Counted from the first letter of the stretch, positions 1-5,446 are shown. The stretch is DNA of 5,525 bases from M55B154 sp964486725 (GCA_964486725.1 CAZAOK010000156.1:1-5525), one strand, 5' to 3'. The notes: a model not told the origin generated them from the letters alone. Numbers and translations are program-made.

Positions 1-64
1 ATATTATTACCCGGTATTTAATTCACCCCCCCAACCCCAAATAAAAGTAATTATTGATTATTTC

Positions 65-93
65 TTGACGTTAAATAATAACGTATATATATT
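65..93 (+). promoter_or_regulatory. Sigma70-type promoter of the abrB-like/doc operon
   Basis: A -35 hexamer TTGACG (65-70) and a -10 hexamer TATATT (88-93) are separated by exactly 17 bp, in very AT-rich DNA about 100 bp upstream of the antitoxin start. An inverted repeat, GTATA (83-87) and TATAC (97-101), overlaps and follows the -10. It could be the operator for autorepression by the AbrB-like antitoxin, as is usual in type II TA operons. The operator is an inference from position and symmetry only. Confidence 0.6.
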
Positions 94-178
94 GTGTATA
101 CTGATTATAGAAAAAAATTCGTTTGTAATTTGTTCAGGAATTATCGTGAATAGTAAATTACTTCAGGATGAAACATAT

Positions 179-418
179 AAGGAGTATATTATGATTAAAA
201 AATTGATTCAACATGGAAACAGCTCAGCACTAATTATTGATAAGCCAATAATGGAATTACTTAAAATTAATAACGATACTCACCTGGAATTGTCAACAGA
301 TGGTTCAAATATTATCATATCTCCAGTAAAAAATAAGGACAGAGTAAAGCAATTAACAAAATCCCTTGATTTAATAAACAAAAAACACCATGAAACTTTA
401 AAAAAATTAGCTAAATGA
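179..418 (+). CDS. AbrB/MazE-type antitoxin (SpoVT-AbrB fold), partner of Doc
   Basis: The CDS proper starts at ATG 191 and encodes 75 residues; the listed span includes its Shine-Dalgarno AAGGAG at 179-184. The open frame continues upstream to a TTG at 65, but that codon is the promoter -35 box, so the longer start is rejected. Residues 1-46 show the AbrB/MazE swapped-hairpin pattern: MIKKLIQHGNSSALIIDK, a short helix PIMELLKI, then an acidic strand and IIISPV. Residues 47-75 are a Lys-rich helical tail of the kind that neutralises the toxin. The role inferred is to bind the operon's own promoter and block Doc. The stop overlaps the doc start in ATGA (415-418), so the two genes are translationally coupled, antitoxin first. 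Family assignment is good. Pairing of an AbrB-type antitoxin with a Fic/Doc toxin is known, although the classical phage P1 partner is Phd. Confidence 0.85.
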   Translation, partial: KEYIMIKKLIQHGNSSALIIDKPIMELLKINNDTHLELSTDGSNIIISPVKNKDRVKQLTKSLDLINKKHHETLKKLAK

Positions 419-807
419 ATAATAAAGAAATTGAGTTTCTTACACTTGCTGAAATAATCGAAATACATAAAAATCAAATTGAACTATATGGCGGTAAACC
501 TGGTATAAGAGATTACGGATTATTAACCTCAGCTATTTCAATTCCTGAATCTACTTTTGATGGGCAATACTTATATAAAGATTTATTTGAAATGGCAGCA
601 GCATATATTTATCATATTTCGGAGAACCACCCATTTATTGATGGAAATAAAAGAGTTGCATTAGTCGCTGGCTTAGTATTTCTTGATTTTAATAATATTG
701 AAATAGATGATGCTGGACAGAAATTATATGCAATGATGATGAATGTTGCATCTGGAAAAAGCAATAAAGAAATAATCGCAAATGTTTTAAGACAATTAAA
801 AGCTTAA
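415..807 (+). CDS. doc: Doc-type Fic-fold toxin (death on curing)
   Basis: The protein has 130 residues, close to phage P1 Doc (126). The Fic-fold core carries HPFIDGNKR at residues 72-80. This is the Doc form of the Fic signature, with Lys in place of the second Gly of HxFx(D/E)GNGR, so His72, Asp76, Asn78 and Arg80 are all present. The N-terminal stretch with LTLAEIIEIH and the YGGKPGIRDYGLL segment (25-37) are also typical of the family. P1 Doc inactivates translation by phosphorylating EF-Tu; the same activity is inferred here from the motif. The start ATG overlaps the antitoxin stop by 4 nt and there is no separate promoter. The gene looks intact and uses AT-rich codons. It converges on the minus-strand genes to its right. 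Confidence 0.93.
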   Translation: MNNKEIEFLTLAEIIEIHKNQIELYGGKPGIRDYGLLTSAISIPESTFDGQYLYKDLFEMAAAYIYHISENHPFIDGNKRVALVAGLVFLDFNNIEIDDAGQKLYAMMMNVASGKSNKEIIANVLRQLKA

Positions 808-816
808 AATATTTGG

Positions 817-838
817 GGCGGACGGGCAAACCGTCGCC
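817..838. terminator. GC-rich hairpin after doc; terminator or palindromic repeat fragment
   Basis: GGCG (817-820), a bulged G, ACGG (822-825), a 5-nt loop GCAAA, then CCGT (831-834) and CGCC (835-838) form an 8-bp stem ten bases after the doc stop. The following bases (TGTTTCTCCC) are only partly T-rich, so rho-independent termination is plausible but imperfect. The stem stands out in very AT-rich DNA. It lies at the point where the convergent YgiT-like frame loses its homology, so it may instead be a piece of a dispersed GC-rich palindromic repeat. Confidence 0.4.
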
Positions 839-913
839 TGTTTCTCCCTTTGTCAGAGCAACTGTAGTGTATCCTGGTTTATAAACACCTGTTTTGCAGA
901 TCATACAAGTCAT
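829..913 (-). pseudogene. YgiT-type zinc-finger antitoxin, 3'-truncated
   Basis: The start ATG (911-913) has a strong GGAGG site 7 nt upstream. The protein begins MTCMICKTGVYKPG, followed by TTVALTKGET. This matches the N-terminus of YgiT-type zinc-finger proteins, including the first CxxC pair (Cys3, Cys6). Family resemblance stops after about residue 25, near the 817-838 hairpin, and the second CxxC pair is absent. The frame stays open to 689, antisense to doc, without family-like sequence. The start lies one base after the stop of the DUF4258 frame; this DUF4258-then-YgiT order is common and the pair is regarded as TA-like. The remnant cannot form a complete zinc site and is probably non-functional. 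Confidence 0.7.
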
Positions 914-914
914 T

Positions 915-1210
915 TCAATCCCTCCTTTTCGTGAAATCCGGATCCCACTCCTCTTGAGCAGGTTCATATAAGGTAATAACAATATACTTGTTTTTCTCCA
1001 CGGTATCATCTATTGAAAATACGACATGAAGTGGTTTTTCATCAATTATCATCATCGATAAAAAACTCGGATATGGTTTATCATCTGGATATTCAGTTAC
1101 GATCTCTCACTGCTCGATTACCTTCTTACCTTCTGCACATCTTTATCAGAAATAGACCTTTCAAACATTCGCTGCAATGCATGCCTGGTATAATAGATAT
1201 CAAAATTCAT
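915..1210 (-). pseudogene. DUF4258 protein (TA-like toxin), frameshifted plus nonsense codon
   Basis: The start ATG (1208-1210) follows directly on the glycosyltransferase stop. The first frame reads MNFDIYYTRHALQRMFERS then SDKDVQKV, the typical DUF4258 start with the HALQRM helix, and stops after 30 codons. Another frame carries the rest of the domain: EIVTEYPDDKPYPSF, KPLHVVFSIDD, YIVITLYEP and EEWDPDF, ending at 915. Two lesions separate them. An exact 8-bp tandem duplication (1119-1126 and 1127-1134) shifts the frame, and a TGA stop lies at 1107-1109 where a single-base change would give Gly (GGA). Removing one repeat and the stop gives VQKVIEQ-G-EIVTEYP, a continuous family-like sequence of about 95 residues. 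DUF4258 proteins have a BECR/RelE-like fold and pair with YgiT-type proteins, as here. Confidence 0.85.
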
Positions 1211-2335
1211 TTAGTAATCCAGTAACAAATCTTTATTTTCTATCATACGTATCAACCTCTCTGTGTTCCGTACAATATCATGCGTCTCCTGTATATACGC
1301 CTTCACCCCTTCGGACATCTTACGATGAACATCCTCATCCTCAACCATCAACCGAAGGCTTTCTTCCATCTTCCAACGGCCCCCCCCGCAATACACACCG
1401 CCGCCGTAGCGGTCAATGAGCTCCCCGTAATTAAGGTTCAGGCTCAACACCGGCACCCCCACCGCCCCCGCTTCAAGTACCGTCATGGGCCAGTCGCCCC
1501 CCATGTCGGAGGTAATGCAGAACACCCTGGAGGCGGCAAGCAGTTCATAGATACCGTTGTTCTTCACGAAGGCGATAAACTCGATGTTATCGATGCCTTC
1601 TGCCGCATCTTTCACCGAATTGTAATATTCCTCCTGACCGTCAACCGGTGAACAGATCATCAAAAATCGAAGTTCAGGGTTATTCCGTGCCAGGTCAAGA
1701 AATATCTCGGGGTGCTTCCACCGTTCACACCGGGCAACCCAGATGGCATCATACTTCTTTTGTATACCTTCACTAATAAAACCCCTGATGGTCTCTATTT
1801 CAATACCCTTTTTCAATATTTTAATATTACCGCCCCTGTCATACCCCTTCAATTGGTCCTTCTCGTACTGGTTTTGCGGAACCGCAAGGTACACCGTCCG
1901 CATAAGCAGGGGAAACAGCAGGCAGCGTTTTCGGTCACGCTGATAGCGGCCGTGGCTTTCAATGTCATGGGCGAACATAAACACGTACTCAATGCCCAGC
2001 AGGCGGCAGTATACCGAGAGAAAACAGGAAATAAGGGTAAGTCCCCTCTGTATTATCACGTCCGGCTTTATTTCACGAATTACCCGGTGATAGGTAAGTA
2101 CTTTTTTAATGATGGAATCGTTCTCGTTGAAGGTCTTCACCAGGTTGAAATGTTCACTATCAGTAAAATCGATTGTTTCATAATTGGGGACAAGAGAGCA
2201 GGCCTCAACACCCTCTTTCTTCCCAAGTTCACGTGCGATCATGAACATCTGCACGTTGGCACCACCGAAGGTACGGCTTGAATTCCGGTTAAAAAGGGCC
2301 TCCGAGTCCTTGGGAAATATAACAGCTATTTTCAA
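1211..2335 (-). CDS. GT4-type glycosyltransferase (GT-B fold)
   Basis: The protein has 374 residues from the TTG at 2335, or 377 from an in-frame GTG at 2344. The TTG is preferred because GGAG lies 8 nt upstream of it, while the GTG overlaps that GGAG and has no site of its own; the protein then begins MKIAVIFPKDSEALFN. Residue numbers below count from the GTG. The N-terminal Rossmann half has FGGANVQMF (26-34) and KPDVIIQRG (93-101). The C-terminal donor-binding half has YDAIWVARCERWKHPE (198-213), RVFCITSD (273-280) and WPMTVLEAGAVGVPVLSL (285-302), with the second Glu of the EX7E motif at 291; the first is Gly283, near Asp284. It probably transfers a sugar from a nucleotide donor to a cell-surface glycan; the donor and acceptor cannot be told. 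It has no signal peptide. The gene is GC-richer than its neighbours and looks intact. Its first 143 bp or so recur at 3986-4188. Confidence 0.9.
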   Translation of the reverse strand: MKIAVIFPKDSEALFNRNSSRTFGGANVQMFMIARELGKKEGVEACSLVPNYETIDFTDSEHFNLVKTFNENDSIIKKVLTYHRVIREIKPDVIIQRGLTLISCFLSVYCRLLGIEYVFMFAHDIESHGRYQRDRKRCLLFPLLMRTVYLAVPQNQYEKDQLKGYDRGGNIKILKKGIEIETIRGFISEGIQKKYDAIWVARCERWKHPEIFLDLARNNPELRFLMICSPVDGQEEYYNSVKDAAEGIDNIEFIAFVKNNGIYELLAASRVFCITSDMGGDWPMTVLEAGAVGVPVLSLNLNYGELIDRYGGGVYCGGGRWKMEESLRLMVEDEDVHRKMSEGVKAYIQETHDIVRNTERLIRMIENKDLLLDY

Positions 2336-2385
2336 TTGGTTCACTCCGGGTGGTATTGGTATGATGCAGTGAAATCATGGGTGAG
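2202..2385 (-). repeat. Direct repeat copy 1: leader and 5' end of the glycosyltransferase gene
   Basis: This segment aligns without gaps to 4005-4188 (offset 1803). Positions 2288-2385 (98 bp: leader, start and first codons) are identical to 4091-4188. Positions 2202-2287 differ at 13 of 86 bases. Both copies lie in the same orientation, so recombination between them would delete or duplicate the 1.8 kb in between. Confidence 0.95.
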
Positions 2386-2409
2386 CTTGTGTACGAGCCA
2401 TCATTTATA

Positions 2410-2580
2410 TCATCTCACATAGTACTTCCACGCTTCATTTAACGAATCGGTATAAAGTTTCTTTATTTCCTTAATTTCCTGGTTAAGCCTGGTATCACAG
2501 ATCTCTTTGTATTTATCATTTGATATAGAATCAACAGGTTTGGCCTTCGGCATTTTATCAATCAATTCCTTAACTTTCAT
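2410..2580 (-). CDS. Small protein of 56 residues, coupled to the peptidase gene
   Basis: I do not recognise a family. The ATG (2578-2580) overlaps the peptidase stop in ATGA, and GGAGG sits 10 nt upstream inside the peptidase gene, so translation is almost certainly coupled. The protein begins MKVKELIDKMPKAKPVDSIS and ends LNEAWKYYVR. It is charged, Lys/Glu-rich and has no Cys pair, signal peptide or membrane segment. The middle (EICDTRLNQEIKEIKKLY, residues 27-44) should be helical. Position suggests a partner or regulator of the peptidase, or an inhibitor, but this is inference from gene order only. The end lies 65 bp before the glycosyltransferase start at 2344, outside repeat copy 1. Confidence 0.72.
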   Translation of the reverse strand: MKVKELIDKMPKAKPVDSISNDKYKEICDTRLNQEIKEIKKLYTDSLNEAWKYYVR

Positions 2581-3961
2581 TTTTTTGCAACCTCCTTCAG
2601 GTTGTTCACATACATTTCATAGGGTCGAATGTTTTGATCTATTTTAAACACTTTATTTTCATCCTTGTAAACAATTTTTTCATCATCATGAATTAACAAC
2701 CATGGGTCATCCTCGTATGTTCCCGCTGTTGAATCAATAATAATTCGAAAGGTTGTGTGCTTTTCATTATAATCATTAGTTGTCGATATATCAGCACACC
2801 AGACAAACTGTGGTGTATGGAGCTTTAGCATTGTTGATTTCAAAACATCATTCATACTTCGATTTTGCAATGTTTCCCTTTTTAATGACCTTGTTGAAGT
2901 TAAATATACACGTAATACTACAGGTTCGTTGATATTTAAAACGCCAGCTTTTATTAAACTTTCAACTCTTTTGTAAACAATATGAGAATTTAGATACATC
3001 TTTTCATATAACGGGATGATAACATAATCCAGATCATTAAATGAATAGTCATCACCATACCTTGACACACATGTAAATGGTAATTCATTATCATTAGAAA
3101 TTATATACTCGTCTACCATGTCTGCACAATATATCAAATCATCCACGTGTGTACTTAATTCTCCTGTATTAATATCTCCATGTCCGATAATCGCCACTGC
3201 ATGTTCTTTACCTGTCATAGCCGCAACCATGGGAATTCCGGATTCGATATATGAATATATTGCTCTAAAAAAATCTTGATCTTGATTATTCCGTTTCTTC
3301 AAAACCAGTGGATAAAAACCACTATTTGATAATAATTCTGATACTTGTAGCAGGTTTAATCCTTCCGAAGGCGTTTTTCTACTTAAATATTGTGGTGTAT
3401 CATCAGCGATCTCACCAATAGGGCTAATTTTATAATTAGGATACCTGTGCGCATAATAATTAATAATTGACCATACTGCTATATGCGCACAAACTGAAAT
3501 ATCAGTATCTTGAGCCATCCACGGGTATGAAAATAATTTCATCTCAGAGCCCATGATGTGGGAACTATATGATGTATGCAAAATATAAGCCTTATTTGTT
3601 TTAAGCAGGTACCCTGGATATAGTATTGCTCTACCTCTTGAATCTACAGTTGAATCGCGGACAGTTAAATAGCCTATGTATGACTTTCGAGTTATATTCT
3701 GATCTGTAAAGAAATGAAGCCGTGCACATTCACGTGATACGGATTGGTGCTTCTTCGCGTAAAAATTCGTATATACACTTGAAAAATCATAATCCCTGTA
3801 TGGTATTCTACCAATATCATTTCAGCTTTTTGGTTTATTCTATTCTTTATTTCAGAGATGAGATGCTTATGATTCGCTGAAGGGAATACAATATCCAGTA
3901 TATTTAGTACTTCGTCATAATCATCGATTTTACTTATATGTATGATATCAAAATTTATCAT
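2577..3961 (-). pseudogene. Papain/C39-like cysteine peptidase, split by a one-base frameshift
   Basis: As read, there are two pieces. ATG 3961 (GAAGGG 6 nt upstream) encodes MINFDIIHISKIDDYD up to VEYH at 3800. A second frame is open from just after a TGA near 3824 down to 2577. The second frame has no start until a TTG at 3581, yet its codons before that TTG are protein-like (RDYDFSSVYTNFYAKKH, SYIGYLTVRDS, ILYPGYLL), so 3581 is not the true start. Adding one C at 3802-3804 turns TACCATAC into TACCCATAC and gives VEY-P-YRDYDFSS and one frame of 461 residues. Putative catalytic residues in that numbering are Gln151 and Cys158 (in AQDTDISVCAHIAVW), His254 (GKEHAVAIIGHG) and Asp291 (YIISNDN), the order of papain-like and C39-like peptidases. 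No signal peptide or membrane segment is seen, so it is probably cytosolic. The substrate is unknown. It could be a real pseudogene or a sequencing error. Confidence 0.75.
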
Positions 3962-3970
3962 TATATACCC

Positions 3971-4002
3971 TTCACCTCTCACTCTTCACTTCTCACCCAC
4001 GT
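3971..4002. repeat. Low-complexity GTGA/GAAG-type simple repeat
   Basis: On the minus strand this reads as irregular units of 6-7 bases (GTGAGA, AGTGAA, GAGTGA, GAGGTGAAGGG). It marks the place where the glycosyltransferase fragment ends and the peptidase leader begins. Its last part supplies the peptidase ribosome site. Confidence 0.5.
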
Positions 4003-4138
4003 ACGCCTCAACACCGTCATTCTTCCCCAGCTCTCGGGCGATCATGAACATCTGCACATTGGCCCCGCCAAAAGTTCGGCTTGAATTACGGTTAAAAAGG
4101 GCCTCCGAGTCCTTGGGAAATATAACAGCTATTTTCAA
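3986..4138 (-). pseudogene. Glycosyltransferase fragment (5' end only)
   Basis: From the same TTG start as the intact gene (or GTG at 4147) it encodes about 50 residues. These match the full-length protein up to RELGKNDGVEA (the intact copy has RELGKKEGVEA), then diverge into YVGEK and a stop inside a low-complexity purine tract. Only the first strand and helix of the N-terminal Rossmann half remain, so it cannot be an active enzyme. Eleven of its 13 differences from the intact gene are synonymous and two are conservative (Lys/Asn, Glu/Asp). It therefore descends from a gene that was once under selection, not from a recent faulty copy. Confidence 0.9.
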
Positions 4139-4188
4139 TTGGTTCACTCCGGGTGGTATTGGTATGATGCAGTGAAATCATGGGTGAG
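4005..4188 (-). repeat. Direct repeat copy 2: leader and 5' end of the glycosyltransferase gene
   Basis: This is the partner of 2202-2385: 98 bp are identical (4091-4188) and the next 86 bp are about 85% identical. The outer edge at 4188/4189 lies 8 bp from the end of the truncated S23 gene, so it is a recombination or insertion junction. Confidence 0.95.
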
Positions 4189-4196
4189 GTGAGTTG

Positions 4197-4447
4197 TCAA
4201 TGATTAAGGAAATATTTTAATTCTTCAATAGAACCCCTTGAAATGTAGAGGTACCGCAAAAATCCCTGCTGGTGCTTTTCGAATGGCCTTCAACGATATT
4301 AGCAGGAATTGAATACGAACATCTACGTATCTGATCTACCAGGCTATACTTCTCTTCAGCAGGGAACACGGCGATAGCCTTATAAATCTCTAATACAAGA
4401 CTATGCGCCCTCTGCCATACAATCAAATCCTTCCAGTTCCTTCCCAT
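4197..4447 (-). pseudogene. S23-type four-helix-bundle protein, frameshifted and 3'-truncated
   Basis: The start ATG (4445-4447) has GAGG 5 nt upstream. The sequence WKDLIVWQRAHSLVLEIYK, FPAEEKYSLVDQIRRC and SYSIPANIVEGHS (residues 5-56) is typical of the S23 / 23S rRNA intervening-sequence family (about 115-120 residues). As read, the frame changes after SRDF at a run of five T on this strand (4258-4262) and stops at 4217. With six T it reads DFLRYLYISRGSIEELKYF and ends LNH-stop at 4197, so a one-base deletion is clear. Even when restored it has only 83 residues: the fourth helix is missing and the gene ends beside repeat copy 2. Known members occur within rRNA intervening sequences or as free genes; the function is poorly defined. 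Confidence 0.88.
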
Positions 4448-4456
4448 CCAAACCTC

Positions 4457-4484
4457 AACTAACCATAACTAACTATAACTAACC
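4457..4484. repeat. 10-bp tandem repeat (AACTAACYAT, 2.8 copies)
   Basis: Two full units, AACTAACCAT and AACTAACTAT, plus a partial AACTAACC fill most of the 52-bp gap between the DUF2283 stop and the S23 start. A C-run (4491-4498) follows. No promoter or terminator is evident here. Confidence 0.75.
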
Positions 4485-4499
4485 TCCAAACACCCCCCA

Positions 4500-4712
4500 T
4501 CATACTGCCATTGTCACAAATTCTATTTCATTCTCCTTAGCATTATCTGACAGGTAGTTAAGCTTTTCAAATCCAATAACTTTTCCCCTTTCGTCTTTCA
4601 TTAAAATTATCTCTTCACCGGTTTCTTCGCATATATACTCATTCTCAGGTTCACCAAACCATACAGTTAACGTATTGCCCTTTTTATCATAAAAAACTTT
4701 CACTTTTTCCAT
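4500..4712 (-). CDS. DUF2283 protein, probable antitoxin of the upstream nuclease
   Basis: The protein has 70 residues, normal for DUF2283. It shows the family pattern: KVFYDKKGNTLTVWFGEP (4-21), EYICEETGEEIILMKDE (25-41) and GKVIGFEKLNYLS (43-55). This is a small beta-rich fold beginning with a strand, a D-x-x-G-N turn and a strand. The ATG lies inside the end of the nuclease gene, overlapping by 13 nt, with GAGGGG 8 nt upstream, so the pair is tightly coupled. DUF2283 genes are repeatedly found next to DUF4258/PBECR-type toxin genes, and antitoxin is the likely role. The order here is toxin first, the reverse of most TA operons. The gene looks intact. Confidence 0.88.
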   Translation of the reverse strand: MEKVKVFYDKKGNTLTVWFGEPENEYICEETGEEIILMKDERGKVIGFEKLNYLSDNAKENEIEFVTMAV

Positions 4713-5029
4713 ACCTGTTTCCCCTCTTTGATTTTATCTGTTACGTAGGCCGTTATCAAAAATCCATTATTATATTCACTTTTTGCAACAGCACAAATCA
4801 ACCTGTCTTTCTTATATTCTTTATAAAATAGATACACATTTGAGTCGCTTCTACTTATTCTTATTTCATCGGGATTTTCCAGAACATCTTTTACTTTATC
4901 TTCGTTTCCTTCCATTGAAGGGTGCTTAATCTTTGATATTATTTCCCAATATCTTCTGGTCACACTGATTTTAAAGTCAAGAGGTGTAACAGCATTGAAT
5001 ACCAAATTCTTATTTGTATCGTCTCCCAT
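4700..5029 (-). CDS. PBECR/DUF4258-like nuclease (BECR fold), probable TA toxin
   Basis: The protein has 109 residues. The middle reads KHPSMEG (35-41), VKDVLENPDEIRISRSDSNV (46-65) and YLFYKE (66-71). The C-terminus reads NNGFLITAYVTDKIKEGKQVW (87-107), with the TAYvTdkikkG motif typical of the phage Barnase-EndoU-ColicinE5/D-RelE-like nucleases. His36, Arg58, Arg60, Thr93 and Thr97 are candidate active-site residues by position; I cannot confirm them. The predicted activity is RNA cleavage in the cytoplasm, held in check by the downstream DUF2283 protein. The ATG at 5029 has only GAGG about 10 nt upstream, a weak spacing, and an in-frame TGA stands 15 nt before it. The first 20 residues lack family-like sequence. 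Confidence 0.8.
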   Translation of the reverse strand: MGDDTNKNLVFNAVTPLDFKISVTRRYWEIISKIKHPSMEGNEDKVKDVLENPDEIRISRSDSNVYLFYKEYKKDRLICAVAKSEYNNGFLITAYVTDKIKEGKQVWKK

Positions 5030-5162
5030 TTTTGAATAACCTCACCGGGAAAAACCTTTTTCCTCGCAACAATCCATTAGACCATGGCTTTTCTCAGATT
5101 CAAGCTATCCCCTCCTTGCATCATTTATGTTGTGAAGTGCCTCATCAATGGTTTTACCATAT
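5030..5162 (-). other. Gap with decayed coding sequence and an orphan ribosome site
   Basis: No intact gene is seen in these 133 bp. A strong AAGGAGGGG lies about 6 nt before a TTG, but that frame stops after 8 codons. The frame used by the nuclease downstream is open before it in two blocks: KYGKTIDEALHNINDARRG (5105-5164) and LESEKSHGLMDCCEEKGFSR (about 5042-5104), each ended by a stop. Their composition is protein-like, so a broken small gene or an extended antitoxin tail may once have stood here. Confidence 0.4.
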
Positions 5163-5348
5163 TTAATTCTTATCAATATCTACCTTACCTATTGCATTAA
5201 AAAAACGTGACATTGACTGCTCTTTATTTTCTTCATTCAGGGGTAATATAATTACTTCAACTTTCTTATTATTAAATTTTTTCAATTTTTTTATCCCGAT
5301 ATTCAGCCCGTCTTCGTCCACATAACCATTTATCCTTAAGGCTTCCAT
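5163..5348 (-). CDS. Small antitoxin-like protein, 61 residues
   Basis: The ATG at 5348 is chosen because AGAGG lies 7 nt upstream; an ATG at 5375 would add nine residues but lacks a site. The sequence MEALRINGYVDEDGLNIGIK, then KKVEVIILPLNEEN (28-41), then SMSRFFNAIGKVDID (45-59) follows the strand-turn-strand and acidic-linker plan of small antitoxins encoded upstream of PIN or RelE-type toxins. Such proteins repress their own operon and wrap the toxin with the C-terminal tail. Here the protein ends abruptly at DIDKN, where related proteins tend to continue with another helix, and no matching toxin follows directly. It may be a truncated orphan, or it may serve the nuclease at 4700-5029. 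I infer the family by pattern only. Confidence 0.6.
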   Translation of the reverse strand: MEALRINGYVDEDGLNIGIKKLKKFNNKKVEVIILPLNEENKEQSMSRFFNAIGKVDIDKN

Positions 5349-5408
5349 TCTCTTACCTCTATATAGTTGTTTCATGTTGTATTCTAATCATTTTTAACTC
5401 AACTATAT

Positions 5409-5437
5409 AATGTATATTCATTCATATTTGTAGTCAA
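5409..5437 (-). promoter_or_regulatory. Sigma70-type promoter of the antitoxin-like/nuclease/DUF2283 group
   Basis: On the minus strand, -35 TTGACT (5432-5437) and -10 TACATT (5409-5414) are spaced by 17 bp, about 60 bp upstream of the 5348 start. No other good promoter is seen before 5029, so this one may drive all three minus-strand genes. Confidence 0.55.
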
Positions 5438-5446
5438 CATGAAATC

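Noticed and set aside
65..190. N-terminal extension of the antitoxin from a TTG at 65
   Set aside because: That TTG is the -35 box of a good promoter; ATG 191 has a proper Shine-Dalgarno and the family's usual N-terminus.
280..477. 65-codon minus-strand frame over the abrB-like/doc junction
   Set aside because: It is antisense to two well-supported genes, and its Phe/Lys-rich composition is typical of AT-rich shadow frames.
1013..1225. 70-codon plus-strand frame
   Set aside because: It is antisense to the recognisable DUF4258 remnant.
1177..2372. Several plus-strand open frames of 60-190 codons across the glycosyltransferase region
   Set aside because: They are antisense shadows of a GC-richer gene that has clear family motifs on the minus strand; they lack ribosome sites and family-like sequence.
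3785..3830. Programmed -1 ribosomal frameshift in the peptidase gene
   Set aside because: The T run here (ATT TTT CAA in the first frame) does not fit X XXY YYZ phasing, and a simple one-base loss explains the break.
4166..4200. TTGACA on the minus strand (4195-4200) as a promoter for the glycosyltransferase fragment
   Set aside because: No acceptable -10 lies 16-18 bp downstream, and the TTGACA overlaps the S23 stop outside the repeat.
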